Positions 22,486 to 31,800 of a stretch of 64,000 nucleotides of DNA are shown piece after piece. The position numbers and the translations under genes are program-made. The DNA is taken from positions 6,634,001 to 6,698,000 of the forward strand of contig NZ_WNWM01000002.1 in the NCBI RefSeq assembly GCF_009727155.1. The letters run 5' to 3'. The notes beneath the pieces were generated by a model. The model saw nothing but the letters and a program-made list of their open reading frames with translations. It did no database searches and had not been told where the DNA came from. Source of the DNA: Pseudoduganella dura (GTDB taxonomy: Bacteria; Pseudomonadota; Gammaproteobacteria; Burkholderiales; Burkholderiaceae_D). Position 1 is the first letter of the stretch. Every line of letters begins with the position of its first letter.

Positions 22486-23602
22486 CATGAACAAGCCGGC
22501 CAGCGAAGCGGACCTGCGCCAGCAGTGCACGGTGGTGCTGCCCGGCCACCACCAGCCGACACCGGCGCAGACCTTCGCCGCCATGGCGGCGTGGTGCGAA
22601 GAGAACGGCATCGCGCACGACGTGTACGGCGAGGGTGAACTGATCGCATCGCTCGAACGCAAGGTGGCGGCCCTGCTGGGCATGGAAGCGGCCACGTTCT
22701 GCATCACGGGCACGATGACGCAGGCCACCGCGCTGCGGCTGGCCTGCGCCGACCGCGGCAGCCGCCTGGTCGCCATGCACCCCACCGCGCACATCCTGAA
22801 GCACGAACGGGGCAACCACCAGCTGCTGGACCATTTCCACGCGCTGCAGGCGGGCAGCCCGCACCGGCCGTTCACGGTCGACGACCTGCGGGCGATTCCC
22901 GACCATCTCGGCGCCGTGTCGCTGGAACTGCCGGCGCGCGAGATCGGCGGCCAGTCGCCGTCGTGGGAGGAACTGCAGGCGATCAAGGCGCATTGCCGCG
23001 CGCAGGACACGCACCTGCACATGGATGGCGCACGGCTGTGGGAAGCGGCCGCCGCGTACGGCCACGACGGGGACCGCACCCTCGCCGACGTCGCCGCCGG
23101 CTTCGATACCGTCTACGTGTCGCTGTACAAGGGCATCGGCGGCCTCGGCGGCGCGCTGCTGGCCGGCAGCGCCGCGTTCGTCGCGCGGGCGCAGGAATGG
23201 TATCGCCGCCAGGGCGGCAGCGTCATCCACCGCACGCCGTATGTCGTCGCCGCCGCGATGCAGCTCGATGCGCGGCTGGCCGCGATGCCGGCCTGCTTCC
23301 GCCGCACGCAGTGGCTGTACGAAGCGCTGCGGGCTTACCCGCTGCTGCGCGTGAACCCGGCGCGGCCGCACGCGAACATGTTCCACCTGCACCTGCCGGT
23401 CGACCGCGAGCGTGCCATCGAACTGCGCAACGAAATCGCCCGCGAACACCGCGTGTGGCTGCACAACGCCGTGCATCACGCGCAGGTCGAAGGCACGAGC
23501 TATATCGAATGGTACGTGGGCGACCAGCTGCTGAACCTGCCGGACGGCCAGGTGCATGCGGCGCTCTCCGCATGGCACACCGCCCTGGAGGCCACGCAAT
23601 GA
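22466..23602 (+). CDS. Threonine-aldolase-like PLP enzyme
   Basis: A 378-residue fold-type I PLP enzyme of the beta-eliminating lyase/low-specificity threonine aldolase family. Seen are the cofactor Asp in HLHMDGARLWEAAAAYG and the Schiff-base Lys in YVSLYKGIGGLGGALLAGS. The expected reaction is retro-aldol cleavage of L-threonine or L-allo-threonine to glycine and acetaldehyde, but the substrate is not proven. In-frame ATGs at codons 1, 4 and 8 leave the start uncertain and the region is repetitive. The stop overlaps the helicase start in ATGA. Confidence 0.85.
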   Translation: MSNMNKPMNKPASEADLRQQCTVVLPGHHQPTPAQTFAAMAAWCEENGIAHDVYGEGELIASLERKVAALLGMEAATFCITGTMTQATALRLACADRGSRLVAMHPTAHILKHERGNHQLLDHFHALQAGSPHRPFTVDDLRAIPDHLGAVSLELPAREIGGQSPSWEELQAIKAHCRAQDTHLHMDGARLWEAAAAYGHDGDRTLADVAAGFDTVYVSLYKGIGGLGGALLAGSAAFVARAQEWYRRQGGSVIHRTPYVVAAAMQLDARLAAMPACFRRTQWLYEALRAYPLLRVNPARPHANMFHLHLPVDRERAIELRNEIAREHRVWLHNAVHHAQVEGTSYIEWYVGDQLLNLPDGQVHAALSAWHTALEATQ

Positions 23603-25077
23603 CGTTCGCCGCGCTGAAACTGATCGACCCGCTGCTGCGCGCGCTGCAGGAGCTGGGCTACGACGACCCGACGCCCGTGCAGCGACAGGCGATTCACGCC
23701 GTGCTGGCCGGCCGCGACCTGATGGCCGCGGCGCAGACCGGTACCGGCAAGACGGCCGGCTTCGCGCTGCCGCTGCTGCAGCGGCTGACGATGGAAGGCG
23801 TTGTCGCGCCGCTGGGCGTGCGCTGCCTCGTGCTGGCACCAACGCGCGAACTGGCCGAGCAGGTGTACACGAGCTTTCGCAAGTACGGCGCCCACGTGCC
23901 GCTGCGCTTCGCCGTCGCGTATGGCGGCGTGCCGATCGAACCGCAGATCGCCAGGCTGAAGAAGGGCCTCGACGTTCTGGTGGCCACGCCTGGCCGCCTG
24001 CTCGACCTGCTGCGCCAGGGTGCCCTCACCTTCGCGCAATTGCAGACGCTGGTGCTGGACGAGGCGGACCGCATGCTCGACCTGGGGTTCGCCGCCGACC
24101 TGGATGCCGTGTTCGCCGCATTGCCGCCGCAACGCCAGACGCTGCTGTTCTCGGCCACGTTCCCGGCATCGATCCGCACGCTGGCCGGCCAGCTGCTGCG
24201 CGACCCGGTCTCCGTGCAGGCCAGCCCGGCCAACGCGGCCGCCAGGACGGTGCGCCAGCTGGTGATCACCACCGACAAGAAATCGAAGCCGGACCTGTTC
24301 CTGCACCTGCTCCGCGAGCGCGGCTGGAACCAGGTGCTGGTGTTCGCCAAGACCCGCAAGGGTGTCGACCAGCTGGTCGGCGTGCTGCAGCAGGAAGGCG
24401 TCCGCGCCGACGCGATCCACGGCGACAAGCCGCAGCCGGCGCGCCTGCGCGCGCTGGAGCGCTTCAAGGCCCGCGACGTGCAGGTGCTGGTGGCCACCGA
24501 CGTTGCCGCCCGCGGGCTCGATATCCAGGGCCTGCCGCTGGTCGTCAACCACGACCTGCCGACGGTGGCCGAGGATTTCGTGCACCGCATCGGCCGCACC
24601 GGCCGCGCCGGCGCCGCCGGCGAGGCGATCTCGCTGGTCTGCGCCGACGAGGTGGAACTGTTGCGCGCGATCGAGGCGGTGATCAGGCAGGTGCTGCCGC
24701 GCGAGGAAATCCCCGGCTTCGAGGCGGCCCACAGGGTACCGTCGACCGGCACGCCGGCCAGGGCGGCGCAGCCGGCCGGCCGCAAGGTGTCATCGAAGAG
24801 CGCGCCGGCGTCGAAGCCGGGCGTGAAGCCGGTATTGAAACCGATGCCGAAACCGCCCACGAAGCCAGCTTTTGCGCCGTCCACGCCGCGCCCTGCCGGC
24901 GGCTTCGACCCGGCCACTCCCGAACGGGCCAGGCCACCGAAGCGCGTGCCGCAAGGCGCGGTCGTCGTCGCTGGCGGCCGCGGTGCGAAATCGGCGGCGA
25001 AGGCCGCAGCGAAGTCCGCACTGCCGGCGCCCAACAAAGGGCCGACGCGGGGACGAAAAAAGGGCTCCCCCGCGTAA
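23599..25077 (+). CDS. rhlE: DEAD-box RNA helicase, RhlE type
   Basis: A 492-residue ATP-dependent RNA helicase. Motifs in order are Q motif [19 protein letters not shown], Ia APTRELAEQ, Ib [15 protein letters not shown] ([13 protein letters not shown]), [19 protein letters not shown] and [12 protein letters not shown]. After residue 380 the C-terminus is a low-complexity basic tail rich in Lys, Pro and Ala ([14 protein letters not shown]), common in RhlE proteins and used for RNA binding. It overlaps the upstream aldolase-like gene by 4 bp. The role is probably ribosome assembly or mRNA turnover. Confidence 0.93.
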   Translation: MTFAALKLIDPLLRALQELGYDDPTPVQRQAIHAVLAGRDLMAAAQTGTGKTAGFALPLLQRLTMEGVVAPLGVRCLVLAPTRELAEQVYTSFRKYGAHVPLRFAVAYGGVPIEPQIARLKKGLDVLVATPGRLLDLLRQGALTFAQLQTLVLDEADRMLDLGFAADLDAVFAALPPQRQTLLFSATFPASIRTLAGQLLRDPVSVQASPANAAARTVRQLVITTDKKSKPDLFLHLLRERGWNQVLVFAKTRKGVDQLVGVLQQEGVRADAIHGDKPQPARLRALERFKARDVQVLVATDVAARGLDIQGLPLVVNHDLPTVAEDFVHRIGRTGRAGAAGEAISLVCADEVELLRAIEAVIRQVLPREEIPGFEAAHRVPSTGTPARAAQPAGRKVSSKSAPASKPGVKPVLKPMPKPPTKPAFAPSTPRPAGGFDPATPERARPPKRVPQGAVVVAGGRGAKSAAKAAAKSALPAPNKGPTRGRKKGSPA

Positions 25078-25132
25078 GTCGCCCGCGAGTGGAGCACCTG
25101 TTAAAATCGCATGTTTTCAGCCGGAGAATCGC

Positions 25133-26104
25133 ATGCAGCAGTACCAGCAACTGATCGAAACCGTCCTCGCCCAAGGCACGTGGCAGGACAACCGCACGGG
25201 CATCCGCACGCTGTCCGTGCCGGGCGCGATGATGCGCTTCGATCTGGCGCAGGGCTTCCCTGCCGTGACGACCAAGCGGCTGGCGTTCAAGTCCGTGGTC
25301 GGCGAGCTGTGCGCGTTCTTGCGGGCATCGCGCAGCGCGGCGGATTTCCGCGCGCTCGGTTGCAAGGTGTGGGACCAGAACGCCAATGAAAACGCGCAGT
25401 GGCTGGCCAACCCGTACCGCGAAGGCGTCGACGACCTGGGCCCCGTGTACGGCGTGCAGTGGCGCCAGTGGCCCGGCTACAAGCTGCTCGACGCCGCCGC
25501 CACCGCGCAGCGCGAAGATGCGCACCGCAACGGCTTCACCGAAGTGGCGCCGCTGGTGGAAGACGGCGTCGAGAAGATCCTGGTCTACAAGGCGATCGAC
25601 CAGCTGCGCGAATGCCTGGACACGATCGTGAACAATCCTTCCAGCCGCCGCATCCTGTTCCACGGCTGGAACCCGGCCGTGCTGGACCAGGTCGCCCTGC
25701 CCGCCTGCCACCTGCTGTACCAGTTCATCCCGAACGCCACGACGAAAGAGATTTCGCTGTGCCTGTACGTGCGCAGCAACGACATCGGCCTCGGTACCCC
25801 GTTCAACATCGCCGAAGGCGCCGCGCTGCTGCACCTGGTCGGCCGCCTGACCGGCTACACGCCACGCTGGTTCACGTATTTCATCGGCGATGCGCACATC
25901 TACGAGAACCACATGGAGATGGTGCAGGAACAGCTCAGGCGCGAGCCGTACGAAGCGCCGCGTTTCGTCATCGCCGACCGGGTGCCCGATTTCGCCGTGA
26001 CTGGCAAGTACGAACCGGAATGGCTGGAAAAGATCGAGCCGTCGGACTTCAGCCTTGAGGGCTACCGGCACCACCCGCCGCTGACGGCGCCGATGGCGGT
26101 TTGA
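25133..26104 (+). CDS. thyA: Thymidylate synthase
   Basis: This 323-residue protein makes dTMP from dUMP using methylene-tetrahydrofolate. Motifs are [38 protein letters not shown], the catalytic Cys in [10 protein letters not shown] and [20 protein letters not shown]. It is longer than the 264-residue E. coli enzyme because of an insertion after about residue 90, a form known in some bacteria. CCGGAG lies upstream of the ATG. The matching reductase gene folA is 14 kb away in the same orientation. Confidence 0.96.
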   Translation: MQQYQQLIETVLAQGTWQDNRTGIRTLSVPGAMMRFDLAQGFPAVTTKRLAFKSVVGELCAFLRASRSAADFRALGCKVWDQNANENAQWLANPYREGVDDLGPVYGVQWRQWPGYKLLDAAATAQREDAHRNGFTEVAPLVEDGVEKILVYKAIDQLRECLDTIVNNPSSRRILFHGWNPAVLDQVALPACHLLYQFIPNATTKEISLCLYVRSNDIGLGTPFNIAEGAALLHLVGRLTGYTPRWFTYFIGDAHIYENHMEMVQEQLRREPYEAPRFVIADRVPDFAVTGKYEPEWLEKIEPSDFSLEGYRHHPPLTAPMAV

Positions 26105-26211
26105 CGCTTTTTCCCGGACAACACGATACCGGCGCGCGCAACGCGAGCGCCACCCTGGCCTGCCGGTGGTGACGCGGCGGCGGCGCCTTGCGTGCCGAAG
26201 TACCGCATTTG

Positions 26212-26523
26212 CTACCGCGCGCCGTGCGTGCGCACCAGCTTGACGAGCTGGCGGTAGGCCGGCGACATCGCCCCGTCGGACGCGTCCACCGAAACGGACT
26301 GGTGATCGAGGTGGATCTTCATCCGGTAGGTGCGGCCGTCGCGTACCTGCGCGGCGGCCCGGGCCTGGACGGGAGAATTCCCGGCACCGGCCACCACCTC
26401 GCGCACCAGGTGTTCGCACGCCTCGCATTGCTCGGGCGGCAGGCTGCCGGAATCCAGGATGACGGGCTTTTCCAGGCCCGGCGCGGCGACGAAGCCGCCC
26501 TCGGTCGATAATTCGATACGCAT
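26212..26523 (-). CDS. Emfourin-like inhibitor of the adjacent M4 protease
   Basis: A 103-residue protein beginning MRIELSTEGGFVAAPGL. The pattern (MRIE-x-GGF, then LPPEQCEACEHLVREV, then a strand-rich region RDGRTYRMKIHLDHQSVSV and a C-terminal helix YRQLVKLVRTHG) fits emfourin, the protealysin inhibitor described from Serratia and encoded beside its protease. It sits 71 bp downstream of the M4 protease on the same strand. The ATG at 26521-26523 is preferred over upstream in-frame codons because family members start here. Inhibitor function is inferred. Confidence 0.8.
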   Translation of the reverse strand: MRIELSTEGGFVAAPGLEKPVILDSGSLPPEQCEACEHLVREVVAGAGNSPVQARAAAQVRDGRTYRMKIHLDHQSVSVDASDGAMSPAYRQLVKLVRTHGAR

Positions 26524-26594
26524 GATGCCCCCAAAATAAGAAAAGGCCCCGCCGATGCGGCGCATCGGGGAGCCGGATTCGTCGCGGCGGCAGC

Positions 26595-27671
26595 CTACAG
26601 CACGCCCACGTCCTTCCACGCCTGGACGACCGCCTTCGCCTCGTCACTGCCGGCGCCGAACAGTTTTTCCGCGTTCGACTTCGTCAGTTTCGCAAAGGCC
26701 TTGAACGTGGACTTCGGCTTCAGGCGCGCATCGAGCAGGCTGTCGTACCAGATCTTGCCCGCGCGTTCCCACGCGAACCCGCCGATCGCCACCGCGGCCA
26801 GGTAGAACGCATGGTTTGGGATGCCCGAATTGATGTGAACGCCGCCGTTATCCTTGACCGTCACCACATAATCGGCCATTTTCGCCGGCTGCGGATCCTT
26901 GCCCAGCACACTGTCATTGTATGCCGTGCCGGGCGCCTTCATCGAACGGATCGCCTGCCGGTCGGGGCCCGGTTCGGTGAACAGCTGGGCCCCGATCAGC
27001 CAGTCGGCCTCGTCGGCCTTCTGCTTCAGGCCGTATTGCTTGACGAGCGAACCGAACACGTCGGAAATGGATTCGTTCAGGGCGCCGGACTGCCCCTGGT
27101 AGACCAGGCCGGCCTCGACTTCCGTCACGCCGTGCGTCAGTTCATGGCCGATGACGTCGATCGACGCGGTGAAACGCGTGAACAGCGTGCCGTCGCCGTC
27201 GCCGAACACCATCTGGCTGCCGTTCCAGAAGGCGTTGTCGTAGTCGACATCGTAGTGCACGGTCGCATCGAGCGGCAGCCCCGCATCGTCGATGGAATTG
27301 CGGCTGAATTCCTCGAAAAACAGGTCATAGGTGGCGCCCAGGCCGTCGTAGGCTTCGTCGACAGCCGGATCGCCGCTGGAGCCCGATCCCTCGGTGCGCA
27401 CGACATTGCCGGGCAGCGACTGATCGTTGCCCGCATCGTAGATGGTGCGCTTGAGCTCGGCGGTCGTGCCGGCCATCGCGGCCAACACCTGTTTCTGGAT
27501 GCCGCTCGCAACATTCGTGGCCCTGAAGGTGCGGAACGAGTTATCGACCGACAGCGTGTCGATCGCGAATTCGCGTTGCGCCGTGGTGCCGTTCTTGGCG
27601 ATCTCGGTCAGGATGTGCGGCGGCAAGAAGCAGTGGATCGAATGGCGGTGCGGTGTCGGCTTGGTGCACAT
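26595..27671 (-). CDS. Protealysin-like M4 metallopeptidase
   Basis: A 358-residue thermolysin-family zinc protease. The zinc site is HELTHGVTE with the downstream Glu in ALNESISDVFG, and the substrate and transition-state His lies in GGVHINSGIPNHAFYL. The precursor has no signal peptide and only a short N-terminal propeptide (HCFLPPHILTEIAKNGTTAQ), as in protealysins rather than secreted thermolysins. Mature protease probably begins near the FRTFRA/ATNVAS region. GGAG precedes the ATG at 27671. With the emfourin-like gene it forms a protease/inhibitor pair. Protealysins have been linked to invasion and interbacterial roles; the role here is unknown. Confidence 0.93.
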   Translation of the reverse strand: MCTKPTPHRHSIHCFLPPHILTEIAKNGTTAQREFAIDTLSVDNSFRTFRATNVASGIQKQVLAAMAGTTAELKRTIYDAGNDQSLPGNVVRTEGSGSSGDPAVDEAYDGLGATYDLFFEEFSRNSIDDAGLPLDATVHYDVDYDNAFWNGSQMVFGDGDGTLFTRFTASIDVIGHELTHGVTEVEAGLVYQGQSGALNESISDVFGSLVKQYGLKQKADEADWLIGAQLFTEPGPDRQAIRSMKAPGTAYNDSVLGKDPQPAKMADYVVTVKDNGGVHINSGIPNHAFYLAAVAIGGFAWERAGKIWYDSLLDARLKPKSTFKAFAKLTKSNAEKLFGAGSDEAKAVVQAWKDVGVL

Positions 27672-27799
27672 GGTGAACTCCGTGGTTGGATTGGTCGGTA
27701 ACAACGGGGCCGGGAAAGGCGCAACGGCGGACCGTGGACCGGTCTTCCGTCATGTCGTGACGGACGCGGCGCCGGGTGCGGCGACGCATCCATTCGGCG

Positions 27800-28264
27800 T
27801 CAGCTGCCCTCTCCGTCCCCGTCCTGTTCTTGCGATTCTTGCGATTCTTCCGATTCTTCGTTCTCATCTTTTCCCTTGGAGCGAAATGCCCTGAGTGCCT
27901 TCACGATTGCCCCGCCATTGCCGGACAGAACCGCCCCGCCGAGAGTGACCAAGTTCGTGACGAGGCCGATCACGTCGCGCACCTTCGATAGTTTTTCCAG
28001 CGTCCCGTACGCCGATTCGAGCGCTTCGCGCAAGGCATCGGCCTTCAGGCCGGCATCCTTCACCGTCAGCGCGATGGCTTGTCCGCGCAGCACGTTGGCC
28101 AGCGCGTCGAGCCGCTGCTCGCCCTCGACCCGCACGAGGCGCTCTTCCTCGGGAGACAGCGCGTGGGTCAACCGGAACTCGAACAGCCGCGTCGATATCC
28201 TCGTGTAGCGGTCGGCCAGCTGCGCCAGGTCGTCCGCCGTCAGTTCCTTCAGGGTCGTGCTCAT
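27800..28264 (-). CDS. Hypothetical helical protein with acidic repeat tail
   Basis: A 154-residue protein of unknown function. It is largely helical and charged, with one hydrophobic stretch (VIGLVTNLVTLGGAVLSGNGGAIV, about 100-123) that could insert in a membrane or pack in a bundle. It ends in a Glu/Ser/Gln tail encoded by a 9-nt tandem repeat. It lies between a lipoprotein gene and the M4 protease on the same strand, 128 bp before the protease start. The ATG at 28264 is preceded by GGA about 8 nt away. Confidence 0.65.
   Translation of the reverse strand: MSTTLKELTADDLAQLADRYTRISTRLFEFRLTHALSPEEERLVRVEGEQRLDALANVLRGQAIALTVKDAGLKADALREALESAYGTLEKLSKVRDVIGLVTNLVTLGGAVLSGNGGAIVKALRAFRSKGKDENEESEESQESQEQDGDGEGS
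27825..27863. repeat. 9-nt tandem repeat inside a coding tail
   Basis: Four degenerate units of the form GATTCTTGC (GTTCTTGC, GATTCTTGC, GATTCTTCC, GATTCTTCG) encode, on the minus strand, the acidic EESEESQESQEQ tail. Copy number could vary between strains without frameshift. Confidence 0.7.
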
Positions 28265-28317
28265 CCCGGTATCCTCCGCTCATCGGTCAGAATGCGGTAT
28301 CGTCCAAGCCCATCGGG

Positions 28318-29151
28318 CTAGTTGCCGCGCTTGTCGAACTTGTCCCGCAAGCCCAGGGTCGCCTCGCGGTGCCTGGCCAGCGCGGCGATCAGTGACTCGT
28401 TCTCGGCCGCGAGGCGTTTCGCCCGATCCTGCTCGCCGACAAGCGTGACGGCATATATCCGCACGGCCAGCGGCTCGGTTTTCTCGAATCGCGGCAGCGC
28501 CTTGTCCATCGTCAGTTGCGCCCGCTGCCGGTAGGTGTCGAGCTGGGGACGGGTGATCGAGCTGGCGTACCATTGCAGCGCGCTCGTGGTGGCGTTGACG
28601 GCCTCGCTCTGTTCCAGTAGCTGCTTGATCTCGCCGCGCGCGACCCGCTCCGTGGCAAGCCGGGAAACGAGCTTGCCGAGGCTGATGACGGCCTTGGCCT
28701 TGTTTTCCGGCACAACCGGCTCGCCGGAGCGATCCTTCAGGTCGGTCACGGCCTCGCCCAACCCTTTCAGCTCGGCCGAATAGCGGGGCAGCCTTTCATC
28801 CGCCAGCGCCGCCAGCGTGTCCGCGTAGTTGTCCAGCAAGGCCACCAGGCTGAGGATGTGCGTGTTGTCCTGCGCGACCGGCGCGCAGTCGGCGGCGGCT
28901 TTTGCGCGCACATCGTCGATCCGGAACGCCACGAAGGCATCGCGCGTCTGTTCCTGCATCATGAACTGCGACTCGCACAATCGTACCGGGGTATCGGCGA
29001 TGGCCGCGAACGACGCCCCCAGCTTCCGGGTATCATCCGCGTAGGTTCGCACGGCCGAGAAGTCGGCGCAGCCGGCGACCTGCAGCGCGATCGCGATCGC
29101 AAGGCCCGGCCGGGCAAGAATTGACAGCGAGGTGCGGCGCATTCTGTTCAC
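28318..29151 (-). CDS. Lipoprotein of unknown function
   Basis: A 277-residue protein with a lipoprotein signal peptide (LAIAIALQVAGC, lipobox QVAGC). The remainder is mostly helical, with alternating charged and hydrophobic residues that suggest a coiled bundle. I do not recognise a family. The GTG at 29149-29151 is chosen because GGGAGAG lies 6 nt before it; the ATG three codons later (29142) is the alternative. It is followed by the acidic-tail gene, and the two may be co-transcribed with the M4 protease genes. Confidence 0.7.
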   Translation of the reverse strand: MNRMRRTSLSILARPGLAIAIALQVAGCADFSAVRTYADDTRKLGASFAAIADTPVRLCESQFMMQEQTRDAFVAFRIDDVRAKAAADCAPVAQDNTHILSLVALLDNYADTLAALADERLPRYSAELKGLGEAVTDLKDRSGEPVVPENKAKAVISLGKLVSRLATERVARGEIKQLLEQSEAVNATTSALQWYASSITRPQLDTYRQRAQLTMDKALPRFEKTEPLAVRIYAVTLVGEQDRAKRLAAENESLIAALARHREATLGLRDKFDKRGN

Positions 29152-29372
29152 GTTCAGCTCTCCCGATCGTTGAGACGAAAGCGACGAGGCGGATTCCCGC
29201 GAACACCACGGCGCCCGGCGTCCGGGCACTTGTCGGGAATCCGACACCTGTCGAATTGCTATCAGTTACTCTACACGATCGCACTGCCGTTGGGGAGACG
29301 GCCCCTGCGATTTTTCGACATGGCCGGCGCGAAGCCCTGCGCCGGCGGCGCGGCACGCACGCCGCCGGCGGA

Positions 29373-30005
29373 TTACTCCGCCGCCGGCCCCATCGACGCC
29401 ACCAGCGCGTGATACCACCGCTCCTTGCGGGTCTTGTGCAGCTGGTACCAGGCACGGATGGTCTCGGGCCGCCACACCTTCAGCATCTTGAGGACCTCGG
29501 CGCTGAACTCCAGCGGCGCCAGCCCGGTGGCGGTCAGCAGGTTGTCGCCGCGCACGGCCGGCTCGTGCCGGTACAGTTTTTCGCCCCGGTAGTCCGGACA
29601 GCTCTGCTTCAGGTAGCCCAGGTCGTTGCTGGTGTGGCGGCGCTTGTCCAGCGCCCCCACGCTGCCCAGCCCGTCCACCGCGCCGCAGATCGCCGCCACG
29701 TGATGGCCGGCATCGAGCACATCGCGCACCAGCTCCAGGACCGGCCGCAGCTCGGGCTCGTCCCATCGCTCGCCGCCCGGCAGGATCAGCACGTCGCCCG
29801 GCTCCAGCACCAGGTCCGCAAGCGCCAGGTCCGGCACGTGGATCACGCCGCCCATGCTCGTTACCGCGGCCGTGGTCAGGCCCACCTTCCGGAAGCTGAA
29901 ATCGGCCAGCGGGTTGGCGAAGAAGCGGCGGCTGTGCAGCTCCGCGCACAGGTAGCCGATCTCCCAGTCCGCCAGCGTATCGACCACCACCAGGTAAGCG
30001 TTCAT
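29373..30005 (-). CDS. DJ-1/PfpI family protein
   Basis: A 210-residue class I glutamine-amidotransferase-like protein. The nucleophile elbow is AAICGAVDGLG with Cys, preceded by DVLILPGGERWDEPEL, which supplies the oxyanion-loop region. Members include proteases, glyoxalases, chaperones and transcription-factor domains, so the precise activity is open. AAGGAG lies 6 nt before the ATG at 30003-30005. It is 55 bp downstream of the M48 protease gene on the same strand. Confidence 0.88.
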   Translation of the reverse strand: MNAYLVVVDTLADWEIGYLCAELHSRRFFANPLADFSFRKVGLTTAAVTSMGGVIHVPDLALADLVLEPGDVLILPGGERWDEPELRPVLELVRDVLDAGHHVAAICGAVDGLGSVGALDKRRHTSNDLGYLKQSCPDYRGEKLYRHEPAVRGDNLLTATGLAPLEFSAEVLKMLKVWRPETIRAWYQLHKTRKERWYHALVASMGPAAE

Positions 30006-30060
30006 GGATGTCTCCTTCGTTATCGGGTCTTCCAGTATAGAGGCTTGCCGGCAAAACGGA

Positions 30061-31689
30061 TCAGGCGGCGCGCGGCAGCAGGCTGTCGCGCCACAGGCGG
30101 GCTGCCCGCGCGCCTTTGGAACGCTCCAGGAAAGCGCAGCCTGCGTGGAGCGCGCCATCGGCCAGCGTGCGGTCGTGTGCGACCGCCGCCTCCAGCTGGA
30201 ACAGGCCCTGGTCGTCGTCCTCGGCGAGCAGGATGCAGCCGAAGTGGAACGCCGCACGGGGGAACGGGCCGCCCGGCCGGGCCAGCAGGCAGGCCAGCAC
30301 GTCCTTCGCCGCGGCCGGCGCAACCAGCCCGACGCGCAGCAGCGCCAGCTCGTGCAGGTCGGCGGGCGACAGCGCGGCCAGCGGCTGCGCATCCAGCTCG
30401 GCGAGCCGCGACCGCTCCCGGCCCGCCTCGCGGTGGCGCGCCTGCCAGGACCGCGCGGCGCGCGCCCACCAGGCCTCGTCGAATTCGCGCACCAGCACGC
30501 GCAAGGTTCCGGCCGGCAGCAGCACATCGGCCGCGCAGCGCTCCACCGGCCGCGGCAGGGCCGGCCGTTCACCGATCGCCTGTACCCGCTCGCGCAGGCA
30601 GGGATGGGTATCGTGCACGTCCGAGCGCACGGCGAGCGCGGCGGCCAGTGCCTGCGGCTGGGCCCACTGCGCGTAGCCGGCGCCGAACGCGGTCTTCATC
30701 GCGGCGAACGGCATGAACGGCGGCTGCGCGGCGTGATCCGCCTGGCGCAGCAGCGTCGGCCAGAACTGATCGGCGATCCAGCGCGCCTGCAGCGTGTCGC
30801 GCACCAGGCCCTGCGCGTTGGCGACGCTGCCGGCCAGGCTGCTGGCGATGCGGTCGGCCTCGTATTCGTTCTGCCGCGACAGCACGAACGTGTACGCATG
30901 GTAGCAAGGCATGAGCCGGTCGAGCACGCCGGCGGCGGCGCGGTGGCACAGGCTGCCCGCGGCGTGCCCGCTCACGTGCTGGTGCAACATGTCGAACAAC
31001 AGCCGCTGCCGGCCGATCCAGGCGCCCGACTTGCCGTGATCGCCGCACAGGTGGCCGACCTCGTGCGCCACCGTTGCCGTCATTTCCTTTGTCGGCACGC
31101 CGAGCATGTATGGCAGGCCCAGCGTCAGGTAATTCGTTTGCCCGAACAACACGCCGAAGGGCCCGAGGAAGCCGAAGCGGGGCCGCTGCGCGATCGCCGC
31201 GTTGTAGCGGTCGTCGACCAGCACGTGATCGATGCGGGGCGCGTCCAGCCTGGCGCGGACGCGGTCGAGCATGTCGAACAGGGCCGGGGCTTCGTCCCGC
31301 GTCAACGGACGGCCCGCCGGCACCGGCAGGCGGCCGGACAGCGTGCGCAGCACCAGCAGCGCCGCGGCCATCGGCAACAGGGCCAGCAATGCGAAGCCGG
31401 CGGCGGCGGCCGCGATATGCGCGGCGAGCGCGAAGCGCACGGCCAGCGCGGCCAGCAGCAGCGCCGATACCAGCGGGACGAGGATGGCGGCATGCGCCAG
31501 GGCGCTTACCAGCAGCACACGCCGGCGAAAGGCGTCGGGCGCCGCGTGCGAATCGAGTTCCAGCCGCCGCACCAGGCGGCTGTCGTGGTGCATGCCGGGC
31601 CCGTGCCCCGGTTCCGCCCGGCACCGCATGCCCGGCTGTTGCCGCGTGTCGAACTCCTGTTGCGTGTTCAACTTCTGCTGGGTGTTCAA
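30061..31689 (-). CDS. M48-family membrane zinc metalloprotease
   Basis: A roughly 542-residue protein with two N-terminal membrane segments (LLVSALAHAAILVPLVSALLL and AAGFALLALLPMAAALLVL, about 60-120), the zinc motif HEVGHLCGDH and the third-ligand motif NEYEADRIASSLAG, as in HtpX/Oma1-type M48 proteases. The C-terminal 150 residues are a helical, TPR-like region. The start is uncertain: I use a TTG at 31689 because AAGGGAGA stands 5 nt before it; the frame stays open to a GTG at 31725 and an ATG at 31629 is also possible. A membrane quality-control role is inferred from the family. Confidence 0.85.
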   Translation of the reverse strand: MNTQQKLNTQQEFDTRQQPGMRCRAEPGHGPGMHHDSRLVRRLELDSHAAPDAFRRRVLLVSALAHAAILVPLVSALLLAALAVRFALAAHIAAAAAGFALLALLPMAAALLVLRTLSGRLPVPAGRPLTRDEAPALFDMLDRVRARLDAPRIDHVLVDDRYNAAIAQRPRFGFLGPFGVLFGQTNYLTLGLPYMLGVPTKEMTATVAHEVGHLCGDHGKSGAWIGRQRLLFDMLHQHVSGHAAGSLCHRAAAGVLDRLMPCYHAYTFVLSRQNEYEADRIASSLAGSVANAQGLVRDTLQARWIADQFWPTLLRQADHAAQPPFMPFAAMKTAFGAGYAQWAQPQALAAALAVRSDVHDTHPCLRERVQAIGERPALPRPVERCAADVLLPAGTLRVLVREFDEAWWARAARSWQARHREAGRERSRLAELDAQPLAALSPADLHELALLRVGLVAPAAAKDVLACLLARPGGPFPRAAFHFGCILLAEDDDQGLFQLEAAVAHDRTLADGALHAGCAFLERSKGARAARLWRDSLLPRAA

Positions 31690-31728
31690 CCGGTCTCCCT
31701 TTATCGTTTTGCAAAAGAGCGCCACGAT

Positions 31729-31764
31729 AAAAGAAAAAGACCTTTGGAAAACTCTCCAAAGGTC
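31729..31764 (-). terminator. Intrinsic terminator of the ferulate operon
   Basis: On the minus strand a perfect 9-bp stem (GACCTTTGG / CCAAAGGTC, arms 31739-31747 and 31756-31764) with an 8-nt loop is followed by TTTTTCTTTT. It lies about 37 bp past the stop of the binding-protein gene. Confidence 0.85.
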
Positions 31765-31800
31765 ACTTTGCTCAACAATATTTGAGCCTGCCGGCCCCGA

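Noticed and set aside
25102..25107. TAAAAT as the thyA promoter -10
   Set aside because: It is plausible by position, but no -35 could be found, and the upstream helicase gene is close enough for read-through.
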